A DNA stretch of 64,000 nt from an uncultured Hyphomicrobiales bacterium (lineage in GTDB: Bacteria > Pseudomonadota > Alphaproteobacteria > Rhizobiales > Beijerinckiaceae): assembly GCA_903931945.1 (NCBI GenBank), contig CAIZEI010000091.1:1-64000 (forward strand), given 5' to 3'. Each line of letters opens with the position of its first letter. Within the stretch, counting starts at the first letter, position 1. Below are positions 1 to 7,766 of this stretch, piece by piece. Under the pieces are notes generated by a model. That model searched no databases. It worked only from the letters and a program-made list of their open reading frames with translations, and was not told the DNA's origin. Made by a program: the position numbers and the translations under genes.

Positions 1-901
1 CGGCTCTGATCGCGGCTTCGTCGAGCGCTTCAGGATCGATCGGTCCGATCAACCCGTAGGCGTTGCGATCTGTTGGCAGATAAACCGGAATGCCGCCGCT
101 CAGCAACAGCGCTCCATGATGCGCCGCTTTGTGGTTGTTGCGGTCGAAGAGCACGAGATCGCCCTCGGCAACGAGGGCTGACAACGCAATCTTGTTCGAC
201 GCGGACGTGCCATTGAGCACGAAATAGGTCTTCTCCGCGCCAAAAATAACGGCAGCTTCCTTTTGCGCCTGCAATGCAGGCCCTTCATGGGTCAGAAGAT
301 CGCCGAGTTCCAGCACCGAGTTGTCAAGATCGGCGCGAAACATTTCCTCCCCGAAATGCTCCATAAACGTCCGCCCGACAGGACTGCGGCTGTAAAAAAT
401 GCCGCCATTATGGCCAGGACAGGTCCAGAGCTGATTGCCTTCTTCGCCATAATCGACGAGCGCGCCGAAAAATGGCGTTTTCAGCGTATCGGCATATTGC
501 TTGAGGCGGCTAACAAGGTTCTTGGCGATGAACTCGGGGGTTTCTTCGGCGAGGAAGACATAGCCGTCGATATAGTCCAGGACCTCGACCGGAATATCCT
601 CGAACCGCTTGCGACGAATCAGCAATACGATGGGCATTTCCAGACCTCGGCGGCGCATCAGATTGATGAGCGAGGCGTTCTTGCCCTCAAGGCCCTTCTT
701 GCCCCAGTCGACGACAAGACAACCGATTGCGGCATCGGTCTGCACCGCAATCTCTGCGTCTTCATTGCGCCGCGCCTTGACGACCTGAAACCCCATGCGT
801 TCAATCGCCGCAACAATCTGGTGAACGCGCGCGCCCTCCAGATCATCCGCATTAAAGCCGGGGGCGCAAAACAGAAAAGTGAAGCGTTGAGCAAAGTTCA
901 T
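1..901 (-). CDS. Orn/Lys/Arg decarboxylase, N-terminal part (partial)
   Basis: PLP-dependent basic amino-acid decarboxylase of the AdiA/LdcC/SpeF fold type; it would remove CO2 from arginine, lysine or ornithine. About 300 of a usual 700-780 residues are visible, the rest lying beyond the left edge. Residues 1-130 look like the receiver-like wing domain. The PLP domain begins with TCPGHNGG near residue 150 (family motif TPGHxGG) and continues with the conserved block FDRNNHKAAHHGALL. The PLP lysine is not in view. The start is the ATG preceded by AGGAAAC. Substrate cannot be told from this part. It is divergent from the cupin gene to its right. The long opposite-strand reading frame over it is a shadow. 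Confidence 0.88.
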   Translation of the reverse strand, partial: MNFAQRFTFLFCAPGFNADDLEGARVHQIVAAIERMGFQVVKARRNEDAEIAVQTDAAIGCLVVDWGKKGLEGKNASLINLMRRRGLEMPIVLLIRRKRFEDIPVEVLDYIDGYVFLAEETPEFIAKNLVSRLKQYADTLKTPFFGALVDYGEEGNQLWTCPGHNGGIFYSRSPVGRTFMEHFGEEMFRADLDNSVLELGDLLTHEGPALQAQKEAAVIFGAEKTYFVLNGTSASNKIALSALVAEGDLVLFDRNNHKAAHHGALLLSGGIPVYLPTDRNAYGLIGPIDPEALDEAAIRA

Positions 902-1048
902 GGCGGCTGACGTTTCCTGCTGGGCTGCGCCACCTGCATCCAAGAACACCACAGATATGCGACAGCGAACCCCGTGGCGCTCTTTTAACGGATTTCCAGT
1001 CCACGTATAGATGCCAGGCATGGGAAATCCAGACAGGCGGAGGGCGAT

Positions 1049-1390
1049 ATGCGACTTGGGGGCAATCTGTTCGCCAGGCTTTTGCCGGACGCGGCGGTCG
1101 AATGTTGCGACGATTTGTTTGGCAACAGGGCCGCGCGTATCGAGCGCATCGTGTCGCTTGGGCAGGCGACACCGGAGGGCGAGTGGCTCGATCAGGATCG
1201 GGATGAATGGGTTGTCCTGTTGCAGGGCGCTGCGAAACTGCAATTTGCCGATGAAATCAGCCCCCGCACGATGCGCCCAGGCGACTGGGTCGCGATTGCA
1301 GCCCATGTGCGCCACCGCGTGGCATGGACAGAGCCTCAGGCCGCCACCGTCTGGCTGGCAGTTCACATTTCAGTGGACGCCGCAGCGTAA
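1049..1390 (+). CDS. Small cupin-domain protein
   Basis: A single-domain cupin of 113 residues. Cupins are small beta-barrels, often metal-binding, that act as enzymes or sensors. The barrel signature is visible as DEWVVLLQGAAKLQF (residues about 50-64), followed by RPGDWVAI and a His pair in AAHVRHRVAW. This resembles the stand-alone cupins of many proteobacteria whose substrate is unknown. GGAGGGCGAT directly before the ATG supports this start over longer overlapping frames. It stands alone, convergent with the binding-protein gene downstream. No function beyond the fold can be assigned. Confidence 0.8.
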   Translation: MRLGGNLFARLLPDAAVECCDDLFGNRAARIERIVSLGQATPEGEWLDQDRDEWVVLLQGAAKLQFADEISPRTMRPGDWVAIAAHVRHRVAWTEPQAATVWLAVHISVDAAA

Positions 1391-1402
1391 CGCCAGGCCC
1401 CG

Positions 1403-2371
1403 CTACTGGGCCATAATATGCGCATCCGCAATAACGGCGCGATATTTGGCGACCTCCGCCGCCAGGAAGCGGTCCGTTTCTTCGGGACCGAAGAACTGCA
1501 CATCGTAACCCTCAGTCTCGTAGATTTTTCTGATCTCCGGCGCTTCAAGCGCTTTGGCGATCGACCGGGCGAGAAAATCGACGATGGTTCTGGGCGTGCC
1601 GGCTGGCGCCAGCACAGAGCCCCAGTTGGTGACATCTGCCGCGGCCGGCAGAAGCTCGCTCATCGTTGGGACGTCAGGCAGGAGACGATACCGCTTCGGG
1701 CTCGTGACAGCGAGGGGAATAACCAGACCCGATTTGATCATCGGAATGGCCGAGGCGTCGGTCATCAGATAATCGAGCCTGCCACCCGCCAGTTCGACCA
1801 GCGCAGCCGCCGAGCCATTGTAGGGCACATGCGTAACCTCGATCCCGGCGGCTTTCCTGAAAATCTCGCCGCCCAGATGCGGACCCGCGCCAATGCCCGA
1901 CGACCCATAGTTCAAATTACCCGGATTGGCTTTGGCGCGAGCGATAAGCTCAGCCAGCGTATGGATACCTGACTTGGCGTTAACCGCTATGATGAAGGGT
2001 GAAGTCACTGTCAGCGCGACGCCGGAGAAACTTTTGACCGGATCGTAACGCAGGCCCGGATAGAGGCTTGCCGAAATCGCATGAGAGGTCGCGGCCTTGA
2101 AAAGCGTGTAACCATCCGGCTTTGCTGCAGCAACATAAGCTGCGCCCACCGTTGAACCGGCGCCGGTGCGGCTTTCGATAATGACAGGCGATGACCACAG
2201 TCTGGAAAGCTGCGCCGCCAAAGGCCGCGCCTCGCCATCTGCTGAGCCACCCGGCGGATAGGGAATCACCACGCTGACAGTGCGCGCGGGGAATGCCGCG
2301 TCCTGCGCCTGCGCAGCCCATGCAAACAATGCTGAACAGCCCAATATCGCCAACGTAACGCTCTTGTGCAT
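1403..2371 (-). CDS. Bug/TctC-family periplasmic binding protein
   Basis: Extracytoplasmic solute receptor of the tripartite tricarboxylate transporter family (322 residues). A signal peptide covers residues 1-22, ending in a typical Ala-Gln-Ala site. The mature start FPARTVSVVIPYPPGGSADG is the Bug hallmark; this loop binds carboxylates. Later blocks (VPYNGSAAALVELAGG, PDVPTMSELLP) are also family-typical. A strong GGGAGG site precedes the ATG. It starts 11 nt after the stop of the deacetylase gene, so the two are co-transcribed. No TctA/TctB membrane partners are in the window, and ligand prediction from sequence is not possible. Confidence 0.92.
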   Translation of the reverse strand: MHKSVTLAILGCSALFAWAAQAQDAAFPARTVSVVIPYPPGGSADGEARPLAAQLSRLWSSPVIIESRTGAGSTVGAAYVAAAKPDGYTLFKAATSHAISASLYPGLRYDPVKSFSGVALTVTSPFIIAVNAKSGIHTLAELIARAKANPGNLNYGSSGIGAGPHLGGEIFRKAAGIEVTHVPYNGSAAALVELAGGRLDYLMTDASAIPMIKSGLVIPLAVTSPKRYRLLPDVPTMSELLPAAADVTNWGSVLAPAGTPRTIVDFLARSIAKALEAPEIRKIYETEGYDVQFFGPEETDRFLAAEVAKYRAVIADAHIMAQ

Positions 2372-2382
2372 GAAGCCTCCCG

Positions 2383-3249
2383 TCAGGCGCTGGCGGCAGC
2401 ATCAACCGCCTTTGTCTGCACTGCATAGGCGTCGATAATTTCGCCGCCGGTTGCAAACCACACCTTGTCATGCCCGGCGATATATTCAAGCGCCCGGTTG
2501 AGATAACCGATGCGATGCGCAGCGCCAATCAGGAATGGATGCAGGGCGATACACAGCACACGGCCATTGCGCGCGCCCTCGGCATACAAGACATCGAAAG
2601 CGTCGCGGATGCGCCGTTCGAAATCGGCGACGCTGATAGAGGGCATGTTGAACAGCGGCATATCGTTGATTTCAATGGAATAGGGAATCGAATAGAGCCC
2701 GTTGTTCATCCGGTAGGGCAAATCGTCATTCACCCAGTCGGCGACATATTCAACGCCAGCTTCTTTCAACAGATCGAGTGTGTTGAAGGTTTCGGTCAGG
2801 CCCGGCCCGAGCCAGCCTTGCATCTTCAGGCCGTGGTCCTCGATGATGGCGCGCGTCTGTGCGATCACCCGACGCTCGGCGGATATATCCAGACCCGAAA
2901 GCGATTTTGAATTGGTGAGCCCATGTCCCATCAATTCCCAGTCAAGATCGACCATGGCCTTCATGATGCGGGGATAATGGAGACCGACCTCGCCATTGAG
3001 AGCCACAGTTCCACGCGCATTGTGTTTGGATAGCACGTCCATGATGCGCCAGACGCCGACCCGGTTGCCATAATCACGCCGCGAAAAGTTTCGGACGTCG
3101 GGCGCCAGGTCGCCGATCTCAATATGGAAATGTTCGACATTCGGCACGATCCAGACCGCAACGCGAGCCCCGCCGGGCCAGCGGATGGCGGGGGCGTCCG
3201 GCAACGCGCGATACGGAAAGAATTCGTGCGGGCGATCTGCATTCATTGT
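2383..3249 (-). CDS. Polysaccharide-deacetylase-family hydrolase (PuuE-like)
   Basis: NodB-fold deacetylase of 288 residues, closest in style to the cofactor-independent allantoinase/PuuE and peptidoglycan deacetylase-like group rather than secreted chitin deacetylases, because it has no signal peptide. Visible blocks are WPGGARVAVWIVPNVEHF near the N terminus, MGHGLTNSK (a family His) around residue 135 and ALHPFLIGAAHR near the C terminus. The chosen ATG has AGGGGAA upstream; an ATG five codons earlier lacks a site. It leads a two-gene unit with the Bug protein and is divergent from the SDR gene. It could hydrolyse a cyclic amide or N-acyl compound; this is inference. Confidence 0.83.
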   Translation of the reverse strand, partial: TMNADRPHEFFPYRALPDAPAIRWPGGARVAVWIVPNVEHFHIEIGDLAPDVRNFSRRDYGNRVGVWRIMDVLSKHNARGTVALNGEVGLHYPRIMKAMVDLDWELMGHGLTNSKSLSGLDISAERRVIAQTRAIIEDHGLKMQGWLGPGLTETFNTLDLLKEAGVEYVADWVNDDLPYRMNNGLYSIPYSIEINDMPLFNMPSISVADFERRIRDAFDVLYAEGARNGRVLCIALHPFLIGAAHRIGYLNRALEYIAGHDKVWFATGGEIIDAYAVQTKAVDAAASA

Positions 3250-3391
3250 CCGGTTCCCCTGCAAGCGATTGCTGCGCCGATGATGTCAGGACTTTACGAC
3301 CTCTGTCAAAATAAATGGAACGCCTTGCCTGACCGCACGAAGCTCCATAGTCTGGCGAACCGATAACATCTGAGTGGGAGGAGGAGCCAGG

Positions 3392-4120
3392 ATGCCGGTT
3401 GCCATTATCACGGGCGGAGCGAGCTGGTTCAGCCGCGAGACCGCGCGACAGCTTCTCGACGAGGGCTGGGACATTGCGCTTGGAGACACGAATCGGCCCG
3501 CACTCGATAACGTGCTGGCTGCGCTGGATGACAACCGTATTTCCGGCGACACGCTCGATGTGACGGATATCGGCGCTGTCAAAACATTTGTGAACGGCGT
3601 GATCGGGAAACACGGGCGGATTGACGCTCTGGTGAATGTCGCAGGCGGCACGAACTATCTCAACATGCCGCGACTGCCATTTCACGAGATGAAACCTGAA
3701 AACTGGGATCTGGTGCTGCGACCAAATCTATACGGGACGTTGAATTGTTGCCACGCCGTCCTGCCGCATATGATTGCGGCCAGCCAGGGTTCCATCGTCA
3801 ATATTTCATCGGGCATGGGCCTGCGCGGGACCGCTGGCATGTCGACCTATTCGGCAGCCAAGGCCGGCATTATCGGCTTTACCCGCGCGCTCTGTCAGGA
3901 AGTCGGCGCCTATCATATTCGCGTCAACTCTATTGCGCCGGGCAGCGCCGAATCGCGCTGGCAGCCGGATTTGCAAAAAGGCGGCGCACGCCTGCCGCCG
4001 ATCGGTTCGCGCACCAGCGCACGCGATGTCGCAAACGCCATCGTCTTTCTCATTTCCGAGAAAGCAAGCCATATTACCGGGGCTTGCCTCGATGTCTCTG
4101 GCGGATCGTCGCTACATTAG
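3392..4120 (+). CDS. SDR-family oxidoreductase with altered Gly motif
   Basis: Short-chain dehydrogenase/reductase of 242 residues. The Rossmann start is IITGGASWFSRETAR (residues 5-19), where the usual TGxxxGxG has Trp and Ser in place of the last two glycines. The rest is orthodox: NVAGG (82-86), catalytic Ser around 139, Tyr153 and Lys157 in STYSAAKAG, and a C-terminal ITGACLDVSGG. GGAGGAG precedes the ATG; a GTG six codons earlier is less likely. It is first in a plus-strand unit with an FMO-type monooxygenase and a PQQ-type dehydrogenase, so it likely handles an alcohol/ketone in the same pathway. Cofactor binding may be unusual. Confidence 0.9.
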   Translation: MPVAIITGGASWFSRETARQLLDEGWDIALGDTNRPALDNVLAALDDNRISGDTLDVTDIGAVKTFVNGVIGKHGRIDALVNVAGGTNYLNMPRLPFHEMKPENWDLVLRPNLYGTLNCCHAVLPHMIAASQGSIVNISSGMGLRGTAGMSTYSAAKAGIIGFTRALCQEVGAYHIRVNSIAPGSAESRWQPDLQKGGARLPPIGSRTSARDVANAIVFLISEKASHITGACLDVSGGSSLH

Positions 4121-4131
4121 GAAGTCAGATA

Positions 4132-5586
4132 ATGGGTGCTGTTAAACTGCATGGCGCTGCGGCTGGACTTGTTGACCTTGAAACAGAAATCCGCCGCGAT
4201 CTTGAAATTCTGGATTATCCCGTCAAGTCGTGGTTGCGGCCATTCAAGCGCGATGATGGCGCGCACGTCTTCGATGTTGTTGTAATTGGCGGCGGACACA
4301 GCGGTCTCTGCGCCGCCTTTGCGCTAAAGCGCGAGAAAATTTTGAATTCAATTGTCCTCGACGAAAATTCTGAAGGCGAAGAAGGTCCGTGGCAAACCTA
4401 CGCCCGGATGCCTGATCTGCGCACCCGAAAATCGGTTACCGGCGCGGAACTTGGTTACGCCAATCTCACCTATCGGGCATATTTTGAAGCGCGCTTTGGC
4501 GAAGAAACCTATCAGGAACTGAAACGTATCACATGCGGCGAATGGACATCCTATCTTTTATGGATGCGGCGTCTGCTGGAATTGCCTGTGCGAAATGGAG
4601 TGCGCGTCGAAGGCATCGAGCCGGAAGGAAACATCTTCCGTCTCAAGACAAACGCCGGCGGCGCGCAAGACTATATTTTGACCCGGCGCGTCATTCTGGC
4701 CTCTGGACCGCTCTCAACTGGCGGCACAAATATTCCAGACTCGATTTCGACGAACCTGCCAAATTCATTCTATGGCCACGTCTATCATTCGGTCGATTTC
4801 GAACGCCTGAAAGACAAAACAATCGTTGTCATCGGCGCAGGCGCATCGGCTTTCGACAATGCAGGCACAGCGCTCGAACAGGGCGCCAAAGCAGTCCATA
4901 TGCTTGTGCGCAGACCGCATATACCCCGCCTCAGTCTCATCCGTTGGGCCGACTGGTCAGGCTTTATGAACACCTATGCCGATCTTGACGATGAACAGAA
5001 ATGGAAACTCGCATCCGAAGTGCAACGCAATCCCTCGCCGCCGCCCATGCGTGCGCTCAACAGGGTCGACAAGCGCGAAAATTTCCATATCCATTTCAAC
5101 TCGCCAATGATTGCAGCAGGGATTGAAGATGGAAAAGCGGTCATTGAAACGCCTGCGGGCAAACATCGCGCGGATTATGTACTGTGCGCGACCGGTTTTG
5201 CTTTCAATCTTGAGCGCGCCCCGCTGTTCCGGCCTTTTTTCAGCGACATCGCCTTGTGGAAGGATCGTTTTGCCGGACCACCCGGAGGATCGGAGAAGTT
5301 CTCGAATTCGCCCTATCTTGGGCGCCACTATGAATTTCTTGAAAAAACGCCGGGCGCCGCGCCCTGGCTGAAACATATTTTCAATTTCACCCAATCGGCA
5401 ACCCTCAGCATGGGGCCGACGGGGCGCGTCAGTGGATTGAAATATGGCGTGCGCCGTTTGATGATCGGTGTTTCAAACAGTTTTGTTCGCGAAGATTTTG
5501 AGCAACATCTCGCGTCCGTGAAACGGTACAACGATTCAGAGCTTGACGGGCATCCGTGGGTGGAAAAGCCGCCGGCAGCGATCTGA
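4132..5586 (+). CDS. FMO-type FAD/NAD(P)H monooxygenase
   Basis: Flavoprotein of 484 residues with two dinucleotide folds: VVVIGGGHSG for FAD (residues 49-58) and IVVIGAGASA for NAD(P)H (231-240). Between them FYGHVYHSVDF (213-223) fits the flavin monooxygenase fingerprint FxGxxxHxxxF. Class B enzymes of this type insert oxygen into ketones (Baeyer-Villiger) or heteroatoms. An N-terminal extension of about 45 residues precedes the FAD fold. The start is the ATG 11 nt after the SDR stop; a much longer frame reaching into the SDR gene is spurious. It overlaps no confirmed gene downstream, the next start being 26 nt away. The substrate is unknown. Confidence 0.88.
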   Translation: MGAVKLHGAAAGLVDLETEIRRDLEILDYPVKSWLRPFKRDDGAHVFDVVVIGGGHSGLCAAFALKREKILNSIVLDENSEGEEGPWQTYARMPDLRTRKSVTGAELGYANLTYRAYFEARFGEETYQELKRITCGEWTSYLLWMRRLLELPVRNGVRVEGIEPEGNIFRLKTNAGGAQDYILTRRVILASGPLSTGGTNIPDSISTNLPNSFYGHVYHSVDFERLKDKTIVVIGAGASAFDNAGTALEQGAKAVHMLVRRPHIPRLSLIRWADWSGFMNTYADLDDEQKWKLASEVQRNPSPPPMRALNRVDKRENFHIHFNSPMIAAGIEDGKAVIETPAGKHRADYVLCATGFAFNLERAPLFRPFFSDIALWKDRFAGPPGGSEKFSNSPYLGRHYEFLEKTPGAAPWLKHIFNFTQSATLSMGPTGRVSGLKYGVRRLMIGVSNSFVREDFEQHLASVKRYNDSELDGHPWVEKPPAAI

Positions 5587-5611
5587 AATCCAGCGCAAAA
5601 AGGACCAAGCG

Positions 5612-7315
5612 ATGAGCACGAAGGCGGGATTCGACTGCGCAACGCTTGGCATTGTCTGTTTTATGGCAGGCAGCCCGGCAAAAGCTGCGGACGTCAGCTT
5701 TGAGCGTCTGCTGCATCCTGAAACCGCAAATTGGCTCACCAACAATGCCGATTACAGTTCGCACCGCTTTTCGACACTGACGACGATCAACGCATCCAAT
5801 ATCGGCAACCTCAGGCCTGTTTTCACGGTGGGGGTTGGCGGCGCTTCGGCCAAGGAAAATCTGGTTGCGACGCCGCTCGTCGATGACGGGTTTTTATATC
5901 TGCCCGACGCCTGGGGCGCTGTCTACAAGATCGATGTGCGCTCGGGCAAACTTGGCCGCATCGTGTGGAAAATGGACCCCGGCCAACAAAAAATCGACCG
6001 CAATCGCGGCGTGGCGCTCTGGGGCAACCTGGTAATTTCCGTCACGAGCAATGATGGACGCGTCATCGCAACAAACCGCGATATCGGCAAGATCGTTTGG
6101 GACAAAAAGTTGAGCGATGAACCTGACCTCACGCTCAACGCCGCCCCTTTGGCGCTCGAAAATACGATCATCGTCGGCGCCTCGGGCGGAGATCAGGGCG
6201 TCCGCGACTGGGTCGCCGCGCTCGACGCGCGCACCGGAAGGGAAATCTGGCGCACCTATTCAGTTCCGGCGCCGGGTGAGCCCGGCAGCGAAACTTGGAA
6301 AGACAAGAATAACGCGTGGCGCACCGGCGGCGGCGCCTTTTATGTCACCGGCTCCTATGATCCTGCGATTAACGTCACTTATTGGGGCGCAGGCAACCCC
6401 ACGCCAAAATATGATTCGTCCTATCGTCCTGGTGACAATCTTTACACCAACTCCGCGCTCGCACTCGACGCTGCGACGGGAGCAATCAGATGGTGGCATC
6501 AGTATACGCCGAATGACACGATGGATTATGACGAGGTCGGCACGCATATTCTTGTCGATGCGACTCTCAATGGCGCGGAGCGGAAGCTTGTCGTTCATGC
6601 CGCGCGCAATGGCTTTGAATATGCTTTCGATCGCCTGAATGGCCAATTTATCAGGGCCACGCAATATGTTCCGGAAGTGACGTGGACAAAGGTGATAGAC
6701 GCGAAAACGGGGCGCCCTGTCGACTACGATCCGTCAAAGGATTTGCAGACCTACGCCAATCCCATTGGCAAGATTTTAAATGGCGAGCGCAGCAGCGTGT
6801 GTCCCGGCGTGCCGGGCGCCGGCAATTTCTGGCCGGCGTCCTATAGTGGACGAACGAAGCTTCTCTACGCGCCTGAGCTTGTCGGTTGCACGCATGTGAC
6901 ACGCGATCAGACGCGTCATGTTCCAGGAAAATTCGACGGCGGCTCGTTCGGCTACGACGCGCGCATGACCAGCGGCGTCATCGCGATGGACCCAGCAACC
7001 GGCGATATCAAAAGCCGGGCGTCGATGGATTATCCCAACACGTCCGGGGTGCTTTCGACCGCGAGCGGGCTCGTGTTTACAGCGCTGCTCGATGGCACAG
7101 TGCTGGCGCTCGACGATACGACGCTTGAGACGTTATGGAGTTTCAACGTCGGGACGGGGATCAATGCGCCGCCGATGACATACTCGGTCGACGGCAAGCA
7201 ATATATCGCTGTCGTCACCGGGCTGACGGGAAATCAGGCCGGCCGTCTCGTCAACACGCCTGAGCTTAACGACATGGCGAAATACACCACCATGCTGTTT
7301 GTTTTCGGGCTCTGA
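5612..7315 (+). CDS. PQQ-dependent dehydrogenase-family quinoprotein
   Basis: Secreted beta-propeller quinoprotein of 567 residues, with a signal peptide ending near Ala24. Family blocks are present: SGGDQGVRDWVAALDA, PGEPGSETWKD, RPGDNLYTNSALALDAATG and DYDEV. The Asp of DYD is the catalytic position, and the second Asp matches the lanthanide-type DxD signature of XoxF and PedH. The vicinal Cys pair found in most alcohol-oxidising relatives is absent, the region reading RNRGVALWGN instead. It should oxidise an alcohol or aldehyde in the periplasm and pass electrons to a cytochrome c such as the convergent gene just downstream. AAGGA precedes the ATG. Confidence 0.9.
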   Translation: MSTKAGFDCATLGIVCFMAGSPAKAADVSFERLLHPETANWLTNNADYSSHRFSTLTTINASNIGNLRPVFTVGVGGASAKENLVATPLVDDGFLYLPDAWGAVYKIDVRSGKLGRIVWKMDPGQQKIDRNRGVALWGNLVISVTSNDGRVIATNRDIGKIVWDKKLSDEPDLTLNAAPLALENTIIVGASGGDQGVRDWVAALDARTGREIWRTYSVPAPGEPGSETWKDKNNAWRTGGGAFYVTGSYDPAINVTYWGAGNPTPKYDSSYRPGDNLYTNSALALDAATGAIRWWHQYTPNDTMDYDEVGTHILVDATLNGAERKLVVHAARNGFEYAFDRLNGQFIRATQYVPEVTWTKVIDAKTGRPVDYDPSKDLQTYANPIGKILNGERSSVCPGVPGAGNFWPASYSGRTKLLYAPELVGCTHVTRDQTRHVPGKFDGGSFGYDARMTSGVIAMDPATGDIKSRASMDYPNTSGVLSTASGLVFTALLDGTVLALDDTTLETLWSFNVGTGINAPPMTYSVDGKQYIAVVTGLTGNQAGRLVNTPELNDMAKYTTMLFVFGL

Positions 7316-7365
7316 CGGCGCATCAGTCGAATTCTGTTTCAGGAACCGCGCACACATGCGGATAT

Positions 7366-7397
7366 CATCGGCGATAGACCAACGCTCATCGCCGATG
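7366..7397. terminator. Hairpin between convergent genes
   Basis: A perfect 10-bp inverted repeat (CATCGGCGAT / ATCGCCGATG) with a 12-nt loop lies in the 93-nt gap between the ends of the quinoprotein and cytochrome genes. Its place suggests a two-way transcription stop, but there is no clean T tract on either side, so factor-independent termination is uncertain. Confidence 0.45.
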
Positions 7398-7408
7398 TTG
7401 TGAATCAC

Positions 7409-7756
7409 TCAATGCAGGATGGTAACATCCCCGGCTTTGGCCGGCCCAGGAACGCTCTTGATATAGGCGTAGATGTCAGCCAGTTGAGACTCGCTGACCA
7501 CCAACGCCGTATAGGGCGGCATGATATCGGCCGGCTTGCGCAGTTGCGCCGCGAACGCATCATAAGGAATTGTATTCGGCGTCAGGCGCGGGCCCGTGCC
7601 ACGCGATCCCTGACCCACGGTGCCATGGCACTGGTAGCAGCCATCAGCCATATACAGGAGTTCGCCATGCTTCGCGTCTCCTGCCGGGGCTGCTGATTGC
7701 GCCAGCGCGGGAGCCGCGCCAAAAGTCAGGACGAGAGAAGCTAAAAGATGTTTCAT
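7409..7756 (-). CDS. Small periplasmic c-type cytochrome
   Basis: Single-haem cytochrome c of 115 residues. The signal peptide covers about residues 1-20 (ends ALAQ). The haem motif is CYQCH at residues about 40-44, and the Met of IMPPYTAL is the likely sixth ligand. GGAGAG before the ATG supports this start rather than a longer one. It lies 10 nt after the stop of the Tat-exported thiamine-diphosphate enzyme and ends the long minus-strand array. Its obvious electron donor is the PQQ-type dehydrogenase encoded convergently 93 nt away. Partner assignment is inferred from position. Confidence 0.92.
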   Translation of the reverse strand: MKHLLASLVLTFGAAPALAQSAAPAGDAKHGELLYMADGCYQCHGTVGQGSRGTGPRLTPNTIPYDAFAAQLRKPADIMPPYTALVVSESQLADIYAYIKSVPGPAKAGDVTILH

Positions 7757-7766
7757 CGAACTCTCC

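Noticed and set aside
263-910. Long plus-strand reading frame at the left edge
   Set aside because: It lies opposite the partial Orn/Lys/Arg decarboxylase, whose protein motifs are clear; the plus frame has no recognisable domain.
3745-4131. N-terminal extension of the FMO-type protein
   Set aside because: It overlaps the SDR gene out of frame; the ATG after the SDR stop gives the family-like protein.
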